From JAJVID01 sp036565725 (GTDB lineage: Bacteria > Acidobacteriota > Blastocatellia > RBC074), in NCBI GenBank assembly GCA_036565725.1, contig DATCXQ010000582.1, positions 1 to 28,154 of the forward strand: 28,154 bases of DNA, read 5' to 3'. The notes below the pieces were generated by a model. It saw only the letters and a list, made by a program, of their open reading frames with translations. It was not told the DNA's origin and did not search any database. Both the position numbers and the translations under genes were made by a program. This document shows, in pieces, positions 17,114 through 24,129 of the stretch (positions are counted from its first letter, which is position 1; each line of letters starts with the position of its first letter).

Positions 17114-18964
17114 ATGCTCCCCAATCTCTATACAAACGACTCCACCTCATCCTCCGGGCAATCGGGCGGGCAATCGGGCGGGCAATCGGGCGCCGCGCTC
17201 TCGGGGCAGCGCCTCGCGCGCCTGGTCAACGAGTTGAGCGTGGAATTCATCTCCATCCTCGATCTCGACGAGTTGATCGAACATGTGACCCGTCGCGTCG
17301 GCGAAATGATCACCTATAAGTTCTTCAGCCTTTTTCTGGTCGACGAGACGCGGGAGGGTCTGGTGTGGAAGAAGGCGGTCGGGTACAACCCGGAAGAGGT
17401 CGCGGCTCACAAAGTCATCCCGTTCGACCGCAGCGTCGCCTCCGCGGCCTGGCGCGAAGGCCTCACGATTAACGTCGGCGACGTGTCGCGCGATTCGCGC
17501 TATTTGCCGGTCGCGACTGCGGAGGGGAGCCACCCGCGCTCCGAGATCGCCGTCCCCCTCACGCTCGCTCGCGAGAACCGGGTCGTCGGCGTTATGACTA
17601 TGGAGAGCCTGGAGCCGAACTATTTCACGCGCGACCACGAGCGGACGCTCGGCGCGCTCGGCGCCCACCTGGCGGTCGCGCTTGAACACGCCCGCGTTTA
17701 TGACGAACTGCGCCGGCGTACGCGCGAGATGAGAACGATGATTGAGATCGGCCATGAGATCGCCTCGATCCTCGACCTCGACCGGCTGCTCAATCACATC
17801 GCTGCTCTGCTCGACCGGATAATCGATTACGAATTCCTGCTCGTCGGCCTGATCGACGAGGCGAGCGAAGAGTTAGTTTGGCACGTCGAGGAGGGTTACG
17901 GCGCGACGAAGAGGGAACATGCCAGTCGCACGAAAGTCTCTCACGGAGTGGTCGGACGCGCCGTCCGCGAGCGCAGCACGCAGATCGTCGGCGACGTCTC
18001 ACGCGACCCCGACTATTACGTTTCGGACAAATGGGATGATCAGGGGCAGCGCTCCGAAATCGCCGTCCCGCTCGTATGCGAGGACAAAATCATCGGCGCG
18101 CTCGCGCTCGAAAGCAGCCGCGTGAACGCCTTCGACGAATATCACGGGCGGTTGCTCGAAAACATCGCCAACAACCTTAGCATCGCCGTCGTCAACGCCC
18201 GGCTCTACTCCGAACACGTCGAACGCGAGCGGCAGTTGGAGCGCGAAATCCTGATGGCCCGCGACGTCCAGCGCGCGATGATCCCCGACGCGCCACCACA
18301 AATTAAGGGCTTCGACATAGCCGCGCGGTTGGAGCCGGCGCTGAACCTGAGCGGCGATTTTTACGACTACATCCCGCTCTCGCCCGACCGTGTGGGGATT
18401 TTGCTCGGCGATGTCGCAGGCAAAGGCGTGCGCGCGGCGATGGGCATGGCGGCCGCGCGCAGCATCCTGCGCAGCGTGGCCAGGCGCGGGGGCGGCCCGT
18501 CGCGCGTCCTGCGGGACGCCAATTTGCGACTTCACCGCGACCTGGGCAGGCAACTGCTTCTGACGCTCGTTTACGCCGTCCTCGACCCCAGAACGAAGAC
18601 GCTCAATTACTGTAACGCGGGCCATAACCCACCGCTGCTGGTCAAGGCGTCGGGCAAATGGAAGGCCCTGAAAACCGGCGGACTGTTGCTCGGGGTCTTC
18701 GACAAGCAGCAATACAAGAGCGAGACCTTGCGCCTGGAAAAAGGCGACGCGCTCTTCTTCTACACCGACGGATTGACCGAGGCGCACACGCCGCAACCTA
18801 ACCGCATTGAATTCGGCGAGGCGCGCATACTCGATTTCCTACTCGAACATCGCCACTTGCGCGCGTCGGCGATCATCGAGGCATTCTTCAATCACATCGA
18901 AGAATTCACCACCGGCGCGCATCAACATGACGACCTGACTCTGGTCGTGATCAAGGCGTTATAA
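17114..18964 (+). CDS. GAF-GAF-SpoIIE (PP2C-type) sensor phosphatase
   Basis: The 616-residue protein has a short N-terminus with tandem GGQS repeats (about residues 16-27), then two GAF sensor domains (about 35-195 and 210-365) and a C-terminal SpoIIE/RsbU-like PP2C serine phosphatase domain (about 375-616). The phosphatase motifs are SGDFYDY, LLGDVAGKGVRAAM, CNAGHNPPLL, FFYTDGLTEA and HDDLTLVVIK, with the metal-binding Asp residues in place. The linker between the second GAF and the phosphatase (about 365-390, REREL/QLEREI) looks like a signalling coiled coil. Such enzymes usually dephosphorylate anti-sigma antagonists. The ATG at 17114 is chosen over a TTG at 17108. The stop is one base before the first EutN-like gene, so translation is likely coupled. 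Confidence 0.92.
   Translation: MLPNLYTNDSTSSSGQSGGQSGGQSGAALSGQRLARLVNELSVEFISILDLDELIEHVTRRVGEMITYKFFSLFLVDETREGLVWKKAVGYNPEEVAAHKVIPFDRSVASAAWREGLTINVGDVSRDSRYLPVATAEGSHPRSEIAVPLTLARENRVVGVMTMESLEPNYFTRDHERTLGALGAHLAVALEHARVYDELRRRTREMRTMIEIGHEIASILDLDRLLNHIAALLDRIIDYEFLLVGLIDEASEELVWHVEEGYGATKREHASRTKVSHGVVGRAVRERSTQIVGDVSRDPDYYVSDKWDDQGQRSEIAVPLVCEDKIIGALALESSRVNAFDEYHGRLLENIANNLSIAVVNARLYSEHVERERQLEREILMARDVQRAMIPDAPPQIKGFDIAARLEPALNLSGDFYDYIPLSPDRVGILLGDVAGKGVRAAMGMAAARSILRSVARRGGGPSRVLRDANLRLHRDLGRQLLLTLVYAVLDPRTKTLNYCNAGHNPPLLVKASGKWKALKTGGLLLGVFDKQQYKSETLRLEKGDALFFYTDGLTEAHTPQPNRIEFGEARILDFLLEHRHLRASAIIEAFFNHIEEFTTGAHQHDDLTLVVIKAL
17158..17191 (+). repeat. In-frame 12-bp tandem repeat encoding GGQS
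   Basis: The unit CAATCGGGCGGG is repeated almost three times in the first 80 bases of the phosphatase gene. It encodes a Gly/Gln/Ser tract before the first GAF domain. The 12-bp unit keeps the frame whatever the copy number, so length variation would be tolerated. Confidence 0.85.
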
Positions 18965-18965
18965 T

Positions 18966-19274
18966 ATGCAACTCGCCCGCGTCATCGGAAACGTGGTTTC
19001 GACGATCAAAAACGCCTCGCTCGAAGGCCGCAAGCTGCTGATCATCCAGGTCCTCGACAGCGATCTGCTCCCCGTGGGCAAACCACTCGTCGCAATCGAT
19101 TCGGTCGGGGCCGGCGCCGGCGAGCTTGTCTTCTGGTGCCGAGGCAAAGAGGCCAGTTTCGCGCTTGATGGAGCCGAGGCGCCAACCGATTGCACAATCG
19201 TCGGCATTGTCGATTCTGAATCGCACGTGAAATCAATAGGGAAGAAGGGCGCGACTAAGGGAGACCACAAATGA
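18966..19274 (+). CDS. EutN/CcmL family microcompartment vertex protein (BMC-P), copy 1
   Basis: This 102-residue protein matches the EutN/CcmL pentamer family that caps bacterial microcompartment shells. It has the N-terminal strand MQLARVIGNVVSTIKN, the loop KLLIIQVLD, the signature VAIDSVGAGAGELVFWCRG, and the closing CTIVGIVDSESH. A short Lys-rich tail (SIGKKGATKGDHK) extends beyond the usual domain. It begins one base after the phosphatase stop and overlaps the next gene by four bases (ATGA), so the three are translationally coupled. No BMC-H shell protein, aldehyde dehydrogenase or other cargo enzyme is in this window. Confidence 0.93.
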   Translation: MQLARVIGNVVSTIKNASLEGRKLLIIQVLDSDLLPVGKPLVAIDSVGAGAGELVFWCRGKEASFALDGAEAPTDCTIVGIVDSESHVKSIGKKGATKGDHK

Positions 19275-19555
19275 TTCTGGCTCGCGTCTTAGGCAACGTC
19301 GTCGCCACACAAAAGAATTCGCGCTACGGGAACGCGCGCATAATGCTCGTTCAACCGATCAATCCCGACGGCGCGCCGCGCGGCGCTTCGATGCTCGCGC
19401 TCGATTCCGTGGACGCCGGCGAGGGCGATATTGTTATAGTCGTTCAGGAGGGCTGGTCCGCTTCGACGGCCTCCACCGGCGAAGCGGGGGCGGCGATTGA
19501 CAGCGCGATCATAGGCGTAGTCGATTCCATTGAACAGGACACGAGGAAGATGTAG
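19271..19555 (+). CDS. EutN/CcmL family microcompartment vertex protein (BMC-P), copy 2
   Basis: This 94-residue paralogue has MILARVLGNVVATQKN, the loop ARIMLVQPIN, the signature LALDSVDAGEGDIVIVVQEG and the closing AIIGVVDSIE. It differs from copy 1 in the pore-facing segment and lacks the Lys-rich tail, so the two are diverged paralogues rather than recent duplicates. Its ATG lies inside the previous stop region (ATGA overlap), and its TAG overlaps the next gene's alternative GTG start. Confidence 0.93.
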   Translation: MILARVLGNVVATQKNSRYGNARIMLVQPINPDGAPRGASMLALDSVDAGEGDIVIVVQEGWSASTASTGEAGAAIDSAIIGVVDSIEQDTRKM

Positions 19556-19557
19556 TG

Positions 19558-19863
19558 ATGGCTAACGAAGATGAGTTCAGAAAAATAGTTCGAGAAATAG
19601 TGCGGCATGCTTTGAATGAATTTCATATGGCTTATGAGACTGACGGGACTTATAAGCCTGAAAACTCCCGATCTCCTTCTCTCTACTATGCTCCCTGGAC
19701 CGGCGTCGAGTACGAGGCGCATCCCAGCCGCCAGCAATTCAACATCGGGGAAGCGACCCTCTCCACGAGCGACCTTCTTGAATTCGCTGAATTGAAACTC
19801 TGCTCAATCGAAAAGAATAAACCCTGTGATCAATGTGGCATGTGCCGAAGCCTGGGTTTTTAA
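19558..19863 (+). CDS. Small protein with C-terminal CxxCxxC motif
   Basis: I do not recognise this 101-residue protein. Its N-terminal half has an amphipathic helix (EFRKIVREIVRHALNEF), the middle holds aromatic and proline residues (SLYYAPWTGVEYEAHPS), and the C-terminus ends CDQCGMCRSLGF, a CxxCxxC cluster suited to zinc or iron-sulfur binding. An upstream in-frame GTG at 19555 overlaps the previous stop; GAGGAAG precedes both, and I choose the ATG. It is coupled to the two BMC-P genes, which suggests a shared structure or regulation. Confidence 0.7.
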   Translation: MANEDEFRKIVREIVRHALNEFHMAYETDGTYKPENSRSPSLYYAPWTGVEYEAHPSRQQFNIGEATLSTSDLLEFAELKLCSIEKNKPCDQCGMCRSLGF

Positions 19864-19959
19864 GAAATTGCCGCCACGCATCGCCTGCCTATATTTGCGA
19901 ACAGTTTCCTCAAAACTACGTCGCGATATCGAAAAAGTTTATTCGCTACTAAAATCTAT

Positions 19960-19988
19960 TTGACAGGTATAGAAGTGGGAATTAGGAT
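19960..19988 (+). promoter_or_regulatory. Near-consensus sigma-70 promoter
   Basis: A perfect TTGACA (19960-19965) is followed after exactly 17 bp by TAGGAT (19983-19988). It is the best promoter in the window and reads into the lamin-tail-like gene and possibly the restriction-modification genes behind it. Confidence 0.75.
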
Positions 19989-20008
19989 TAGCCCCCTCAA
20001 AAATGGCT

Positions 20009-20042
20009 AAGCCCGGACTTGATCACAACAATGTCCGGGCTT
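20009..20042 (+). promoter_or_regulatory. Leader hairpin upstream of the lamin-tail-like gene
   Basis: AAGCCCGGAC (20009-20018) pairs perfectly with GTCCGGGCTT (20033-20042) around a 14-nt loop. It lies just after the predicted transcription start and is not followed by a T-run, so it is more likely a leader structure (stabiliser, attenuator part or small RNA) than a terminator. Confidence 0.55.
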
Positions 20043-20166
20043 AATCAGGTCAGCTTTGAGCTGATTCCTAGTTGCGCGTGAATTCTAGCTCATCGCTGGC
20101 GCTTCATACAAACCCTCAGACTGCTTCGTTAATTTTCCGATCGAAGCGGAAAGGAGAACCAGATTG

Positions 20167-20694
20167 ATGAGTCTAAAAATTGTTCAGGCCAAGCCGAATC
20201 CGGCGGGCAAGGATACTGGCAAAGATCAGGGCGGTTTCGAAGTGAGGCGTCCACAAGCGCTTTTCGGCGAATGGGTGGACGTGAAGAACATCGGCGAGGA
20301 CGCGGTTAGCTTCCAGACAATGCAGATCCGCCATGCGCTTTTCGATGATGACTGCCACACCACGGGTGAGCTTGAGCTTTATTGGATAGGCGACAACGGC
20401 GCCCCCCTCAAACCTGGCCAAGTCTTGCGTATACATGGCGGACGCCGGGAAGACGCTTATCTGATGACGCCAGAGGATCAAGCCGGAGCCGATTGGCACG
20501 GTTACGCTGAAAGCGACAACTTCAATTTGAACAACCACTGCGGCGACAAGATAGTCTTGAGCTGGCAGGATTCGGCAGATCAGATACATCAGGATTGGGC
20601 CTGCTACGCGCCTAATCCGCCCGAAGGCCTGATTCTGAAACGATCCGGCAATCTGCTTGCAGGCGCCATGGTCGGATCAGATGTCGATCAATAA
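20167..20694 (+). CDS. Lamin-tail-domain-like protein
   Basis: This 175-residue protein resembles the bacterial lamin tail domain (an immunoglobulin-like beta sandwich). Supporting features are the early EWVDVKNIGEDAVSF strand, the middle GELELYWIGDNGAPLKPGQVLRIHGG, and the characteristic NFNLNNHCGDKIVLSWQDSADQIHQDWACY. No signal peptide is present, so it should be cytoplasmic. AAGGAG is seven bases from a TTG at 20164 and ten from the ATG at 20167; I use the ATG but the TTG is possible. Family domains often bind nucleic acids or act as adhesion modules; the role here is unknown. It is transcribed from the strong upstream promoter and lies 95 bp before the first restriction-modification gene. 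Confidence 0.7.
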   Translation: MSLKIVQAKPNPAGKDTGKDQGGFEVRRPQALFGEWVDVKNIGEDAVSFQTMQIRHALFDDDCHTTGELELYWIGDNGAPLKPGQVLRIHGGRREDAYLMTPEDQAGADWHGYAESDNFNLNNHCGDKIVLSWQDSADQIHQDWACYAPNPPEGLILKRSGNLLAGAMVGSDVDQ

Positions 20695-20711
20695 ACATAG
20701 GTGGAATGGAA

Positions 20712-20768
20712 AGACAGGGAGGCAGGAGAGACAACCCGAAAATCAATTTCTCGTTCTCCCTGTCTCCC
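20712..20768. repeat. Imperfect hairpin before the half-size S gene
   Basis: A purine-rich arm (GACAGGGAGGCAGGAGAGAC) pairs imperfectly with the pyrimidine-rich arm GTTCTCCCTGTCTCCC about 25 bases later. The 12-nt edge ATGGAAAGACAG at 20706-20717 is identical to the edge of the octamer-repeat hairpin in the endonuclease III gene. It separates the lamin-tail-like gene from the S-like gene. Confidence 0.65.
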
Positions 20769-20789
20769 AATCTGCTGGCGAGTAATTCA

Positions 20790-21353
20790 ATGCTTTACCT
20801 TATAGACATCGCCACAATTCGTTCCGGCTATCTTTTCCGCGAGAGGATCAAACCTGACGCGTCGGGGCAATATCTGGTCATCCAGGCCGGTGACATCCTG
20901 TCCGACGCCGGTTTCTCGGGCAGTTCGCTCGTTCGCGTCAGCCTGCCGGATGTGAAGCGGAGCCAGGTTCTCGAAAATGGCGATGTCCTGTTTATCTCGC
21001 GCGGCCCTCGTAAACAGGCGATCGCCGTCACATGGCCGATCGAAAACACCATAGCCACCTCGCAATTCTTCGTTCTGCGACCCGATGAAAGATTATCGCC
21101 CGAATTCCTGGCGTGGTATATCAATCAACGTCCGGCCCAACGTTACATCGAGGAGTATTCGACCGGAACCAGCGCCAGCCTGATCAACCTGGAGGCGATG
21201 AAGAGGTTGCCAGTTGAGGCTCCGCCCCCTGAGACCCAGGCGCTTATCACGAAAATCCATCAACTCAGCCTGCGCGAAAAAGAGCTGATGGAAGCGATCA
21301 AAAATAAACGCCGCGCGATGATCGAAATGACCTTACTCAAAGCGATCGGTTAG
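20790..21353 (+). CDS. Half-size type I restriction S-like subunit
   Basis: This 187-residue protein has one target-recognition-like domain (about residues 1-145) and a single C-terminal helical spacer (QALITKIHQLSLREKELMEAIKNKRRAMIE), about half of a normal HsdS of about 400 residues. The motif STGTSASLINLEAMKRLPVEAPPPETQ corresponds to the S-subunit segment that joins the recognition domain to the conserved helix. I start at 20790; the open frame upstream runs through a hairpin repeat. Its ribosome-binding site is weak. It lies 36 bp before hsdM. Half-size S proteins in other systems can dimerise into a palindrome-recognising specificity unit, so it could be an alternative specificity subunit or a remnant. 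Confidence 0.75.
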   Translation: MLYLIDIATIRSGYLFRERIKPDASGQYLVIQAGDILSDAGFSGSSLVRVSLPDVKRSQVLENGDVLFISRGPRKQAIAVTWPIENTIATSQFFVLRPDERLSPEFLAWYINQRPAQRYIEEYSTGTSASLINLEAMKRLPVEAPPPETQALITKIHQLSLREKELMEAIKNKRRAMIEMTLLKAIG

Positions 21354-21389
21354 TCGCCGCTATTCCGATCCCGATGGAGCAACTATTCG

Positions 21390-22901
21390 ATGAGCCAGTC
21401 ACTGTCGATCCAAGAAGAAGCCAATCAAGCGGAAATAAATGCCCTCGCCCTGAAAGCCTGTGACATCTTTCGCGGCGTGGTAGACACGTCCGAATACAAG
21501 AACTACATCCTGGTCCTTCTCTTCTTCAAATACGTCAGCGACGTTTGGAAGGACAAGGTCGAACAGTATCACCTGGAGTACAAAGACGACGAGGAACGTA
21601 TTCGACGCCGATTGAGCCGCGAGCGGTTCATCGTGCCCGAAGGCGGCGATTTCGAGACGATCTACAGGAGACGCCACGACCCGAATATCGGCGCCATCAT
21701 CGACGCCGCGCTTTCCTCGATTGAAGAAGCCAACAAAGCCAAGCTCGAGGGCGTCTTCCGCAACATCAGCTTCAACTCGGAAACTCACCTGGGCGAGACG
21801 AAAGAGCGCAACCGCCGCCTCAGGCGATTGATAGAAGACTTCGCCGATCCGCGCCTCGACCTGCGCCCGTCGCGCGTGGGCGATAGCGACGTGATCGGCG
21901 GCGCATATCAGTTACTGATCGAATATTTCGCCTCGGAGTCCGGCAAGAAGGGCGCCGAGTTTTTCACCCCGCCCGAGGTCTCGACTCTGCTGGCCAAGCT
22001 GCTCCGTCCGAGGAAAGGGGCGCGCGTATGCGACCCGGCGTGCGGCTCGGGTTCACTGCTGATCCGCGTCGCCGAAGAAGTCGGCGACAACGATTTCTCC
22101 CTCTTCGGACAGGAGTCGAACGGCGGTGTATGGGCGCTCTGCCGAATGAATATGTTCCTGCACGGAAAAGACGGCGCGCGCATCGAATGGGGCGACACGC
22201 TCAACAACCCAAAGTTGCTCGAAGGTAATTCCCTGAAGAAGTTCGACATCGTCATTTCCAACCCTCCGTTCTCGCTCGACAAGTGGGGCGCCGAGAACGC
22301 GGCCAAAGACTTCTTCTGTCGCTTCCACCGCGGTGTGCCGCCGCGTGGCAAAGCCGATTACGCTTTCATCACGCATATGATCGAGACCCTGGTCGCTGAC
22401 ACTGGCAAAGCGGGCGTGATCGTCCCGCACGGCGTGCTCTTTCGCGGTGGCTCCGAGGGAAGGATCAGACAGAAGGTAATCGTAGAGAATCTGCTAGAAG
22501 CCGTGATCGGCCTGCCCGCAAACCTTTTTTACGGCACGAACATCCCGGCCGCGATCCTGGTCTTCAATCGCGGTAAGAAGACAACCGACGTTCTGTTCAT
22601 CGACGCCAGCCGCGAATACGAAGACGCCAAGAACCAGAATAAACTCCGCCCGCAGGACGTCGAGAAGATCACGGCGACCTATAAAAATTTCGAGTCGGTC
22701 GAGAAATACGCTCGTAGGGCGACATATGAGGAGATCAGGGAGAACGATTTCAATCTAAATGTTCCCCGTTACGTCATCACCTTCGGAGAGGATGAGGAGG
22801 TCGATGTTCAAGCCGCGCAGAAAGAGATAGATGAGCTTGAGGCGCAGCTAGCCGAGGCGCGGGCGGAAATGAAACGGTATCTGAGAGAATTGGGTCTGTA
22901 A
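21390..22901 (+). CDS. hsdM: Type I restriction-modification methyltransferase subunit
   Basis: The 503-residue protein is HsdM, an N6-adenine methyltransferase subunit. The N-terminal helical region (residues 1-150) matches the HsdM_N domain (KACDIFRGVVDTSEYKNYILVLLFFKYVSD). The catalytic domain has the AdoMet motif DPACGSGSLL (D215 onward) and the catalytic motif NPPF (N291-F294). GAEFFTPPEVSTLLAKLL lies just before motif I. The C-terminal 30 residues form a predicted coiled coil (EIDELEAQLAEARAEMKRYL). All expected catalytic residues are intact. It is followed after 11 bp by hsdS. Together with HsdS it should methylate the recognition site. Confidence 0.97.
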   Translation: MSQSLSIQEEANQAEINALALKACDIFRGVVDTSEYKNYILVLLFFKYVSDVWKDKVEQYHLEYKDDEERIRRRLSRERFIVPEGGDFETIYRRRHDPNIGAIIDAALSSIEEANKAKLEGVFRNISFNSETHLGETKERNRRLRRLIEDFADPRLDLRPSRVGDSDVIGGAYQLLIEYFASESGKKGAEFFTPPEVSTLLAKLLRPRKGARVCDPACGSGSLLIRVAEEVGDNDFSLFGQESNGGVWALCRMNMFLHGKDGARIEWGDTLNNPKLLEGNSLKKFDIVISNPPFSLDKWGAENAAKDFFCRFHRGVPPRGKADYAFITHMIETLVADTGKAGVIVPHGVLFRGGSEGRIRQKVIVENLLEAVIGLPANLFYGTNIPAAILVFNRGKKTTDVLFIDASREYEDAKNQNKLRPQDVEKITATYKNFESVEKYARRATYEEIRENDFNLNVPRYVITFGEDEEVDVQAAQKEIDELEAQLAEARAEMKRYLRELGL

Positions 22902-22912
22902 CATCCTGGCAT

Positions 22913-24115
22913 ATGACAAACAAGGCAAAAGAATGGAGAACGGCTCCTTTGGGTCAGCTCGTGAGATTCGCTTCCGGCGGCACGCCGAGCCGCGAGGATC
23001 CTCGTTTCTGGAACGGCGATATTCCCTGGCTTAGCGCTAAAGACCTGAAGAAGTTCAGGCTGAATGATTCGATAGAGAAAGTTACGCGAGAAGGGCTCAA
23101 TAACGGGACGCGTTTGATTGAGGCTGGAAGCGTCCTGATACTGGTTCGCGGAATGACGCTTCTGAAAGACGTCCCTGTCGGAGTAACCGAGCGCGCCGTT
23201 GCCTTCAACCAGGATCTGAAGGCTTTGATCCCGAACAGAGAGGTCGACGGTCATTACCTGGGATTCTACCTGGCGGCGAACACATTCCGCCTGTTGCCGT
23301 TGGTGGATCGAGCGAGCCATGGCGCGGGGAGATTGCCGAGCGACCTGCTTCAGTCCTTTGAAATCGAACTGCCGGGAATGGGTGAGCAACGTAAAATCGC
23401 GGACATACTATTGACCTGGGATCGCGCCATAGAGCGCGCCGACCTGCGCGTCGCCGCCGAGAGCCGCCTTATGCGCGGCATGCTGGGGCGACTGCTCATG
23501 GGGCGAAAGAGCCTCGATGAATTTCGCTCTCAGGAGTGGGAGAGCGTCAAACTCGGCGATGTTATTTTCGAATCGAAACTGAGAAGCGGTAGCGTCCACG
23601 TCGAAAAAGACCTCTACATCGGCGCAAAAGCCGATGGAATGGTTCTGATGTGTAAAAGAATCCGAGGCGAGAACGCGGGGCGATGCAAGGTGGTCAGGAA
23701 AGGATGGTTCATCTATGACCCGATTCGATTGGGCGCCGGGTCGATTGCGAAGTGGAGCGGCGCAGGTTCCGCGCTGGCGTCTCCAGATTATATAGTCTTC
23801 AGGTGCGATGAGAGCCGGCTCGACCCGGAATTTCTGAATCACTTCCGCCTCTCACACCAATGGACACAGTTCGTCGAGGGCGCGGGAAGCGGAAGTGTGC
23901 GCGTGAGGATCAGTTTTTCGGATCTGGCGGCGCTCAAACTAGCGCTGCCCCCGCTTGAAGAACAACGTCGTATCGCCGCGATTCTCAACGCCTGCGACCG
24001 CGAACTTGATCTGCTTCGACGGCGCCTGGCGGCGCTCAAAAGACAGAAGCGAGGGCTGATGCAGAAACTGCTGACGGGACAGATCAGGGTAAAAGCGGAG
24101 AATTTGGGAGCCTAA
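22913..24115 (+). CDS. hsdS: Type I restriction-modification specificity subunit
   Basis: This 400-residue HsdS has two target-recognition domains (about residues 1-155 and 200-350) and two conserved helical spacers. The first spacer starts ELPGMGEQRKIADILLTWDRAIERADLRV; the second starts LPPLEEQRRIAAILNACDRELDLLRRRLAALKRQKRGLMQKLLTGQIRVK. Both carry the family sequence EQRKIA/EQRRIA. It starts 11 bp after hsdM; the upstream ribosome-binding site is weak, which suggests coupling. The two recognition domains predict a bipartite, asymmetric DNA site. The sequence does not show tandem repeats of the kind used in phase-variable or shuffling hsdS genes. Confidence 0.96.
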   Translation: MTNKAKEWRTAPLGQLVRFASGGTPSREDPRFWNGDIPWLSAKDLKKFRLNDSIEKVTREGLNNGTRLIEAGSVLILVRGMTLLKDVPVGVTERAVAFNQDLKALIPNREVDGHYLGFYLAANTFRLLPLVDRASHGAGRLPSDLLQSFEIELPGMGEQRKIADILLTWDRAIERADLRVAAESRLMRGMLGRLLMGRKSLDEFRSQEWESVKLGDVIFESKLRSGSVHVEKDLYIGAKADGMVLMCKRIRGENAGRCKVVRKGWFIYDPIRLGAGSIAKWSGAGSALASPDYIVFRCDESRLDPEFLNHFRLSHQWTQFVEGAGSGSVRVRISFSDLAALKLALPPLEEQRRIAAILNACDRELDLLRRRLAALKRQKRGLMQKLLTGQIRVKAENLGA

Positions 24116-24129
24116 GGAGGATTTCGATA

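Larger units (their letters stand above)
19864..20166. other. Promoter and structured leader region
   Basis: This 303-bp gap contains the promoter at 19960-19988, two hairpins (20009-20042 and a weaker one at 20043-20066) and the ribosome-binding site AAGGAG near 20150. No ORF is supported. The distance from the predicted transcription start (about 19995) to the first codon is about 170 nt, unusually long for this region. Confidence 0.6.

Noticed and set aside
20009..20042. Terminator of the BMC-P gene set
   Set aside because: The stem is strong but no T-run follows, and a near-consensus promoter lies just upstream, so it fits a leader of the next gene better.
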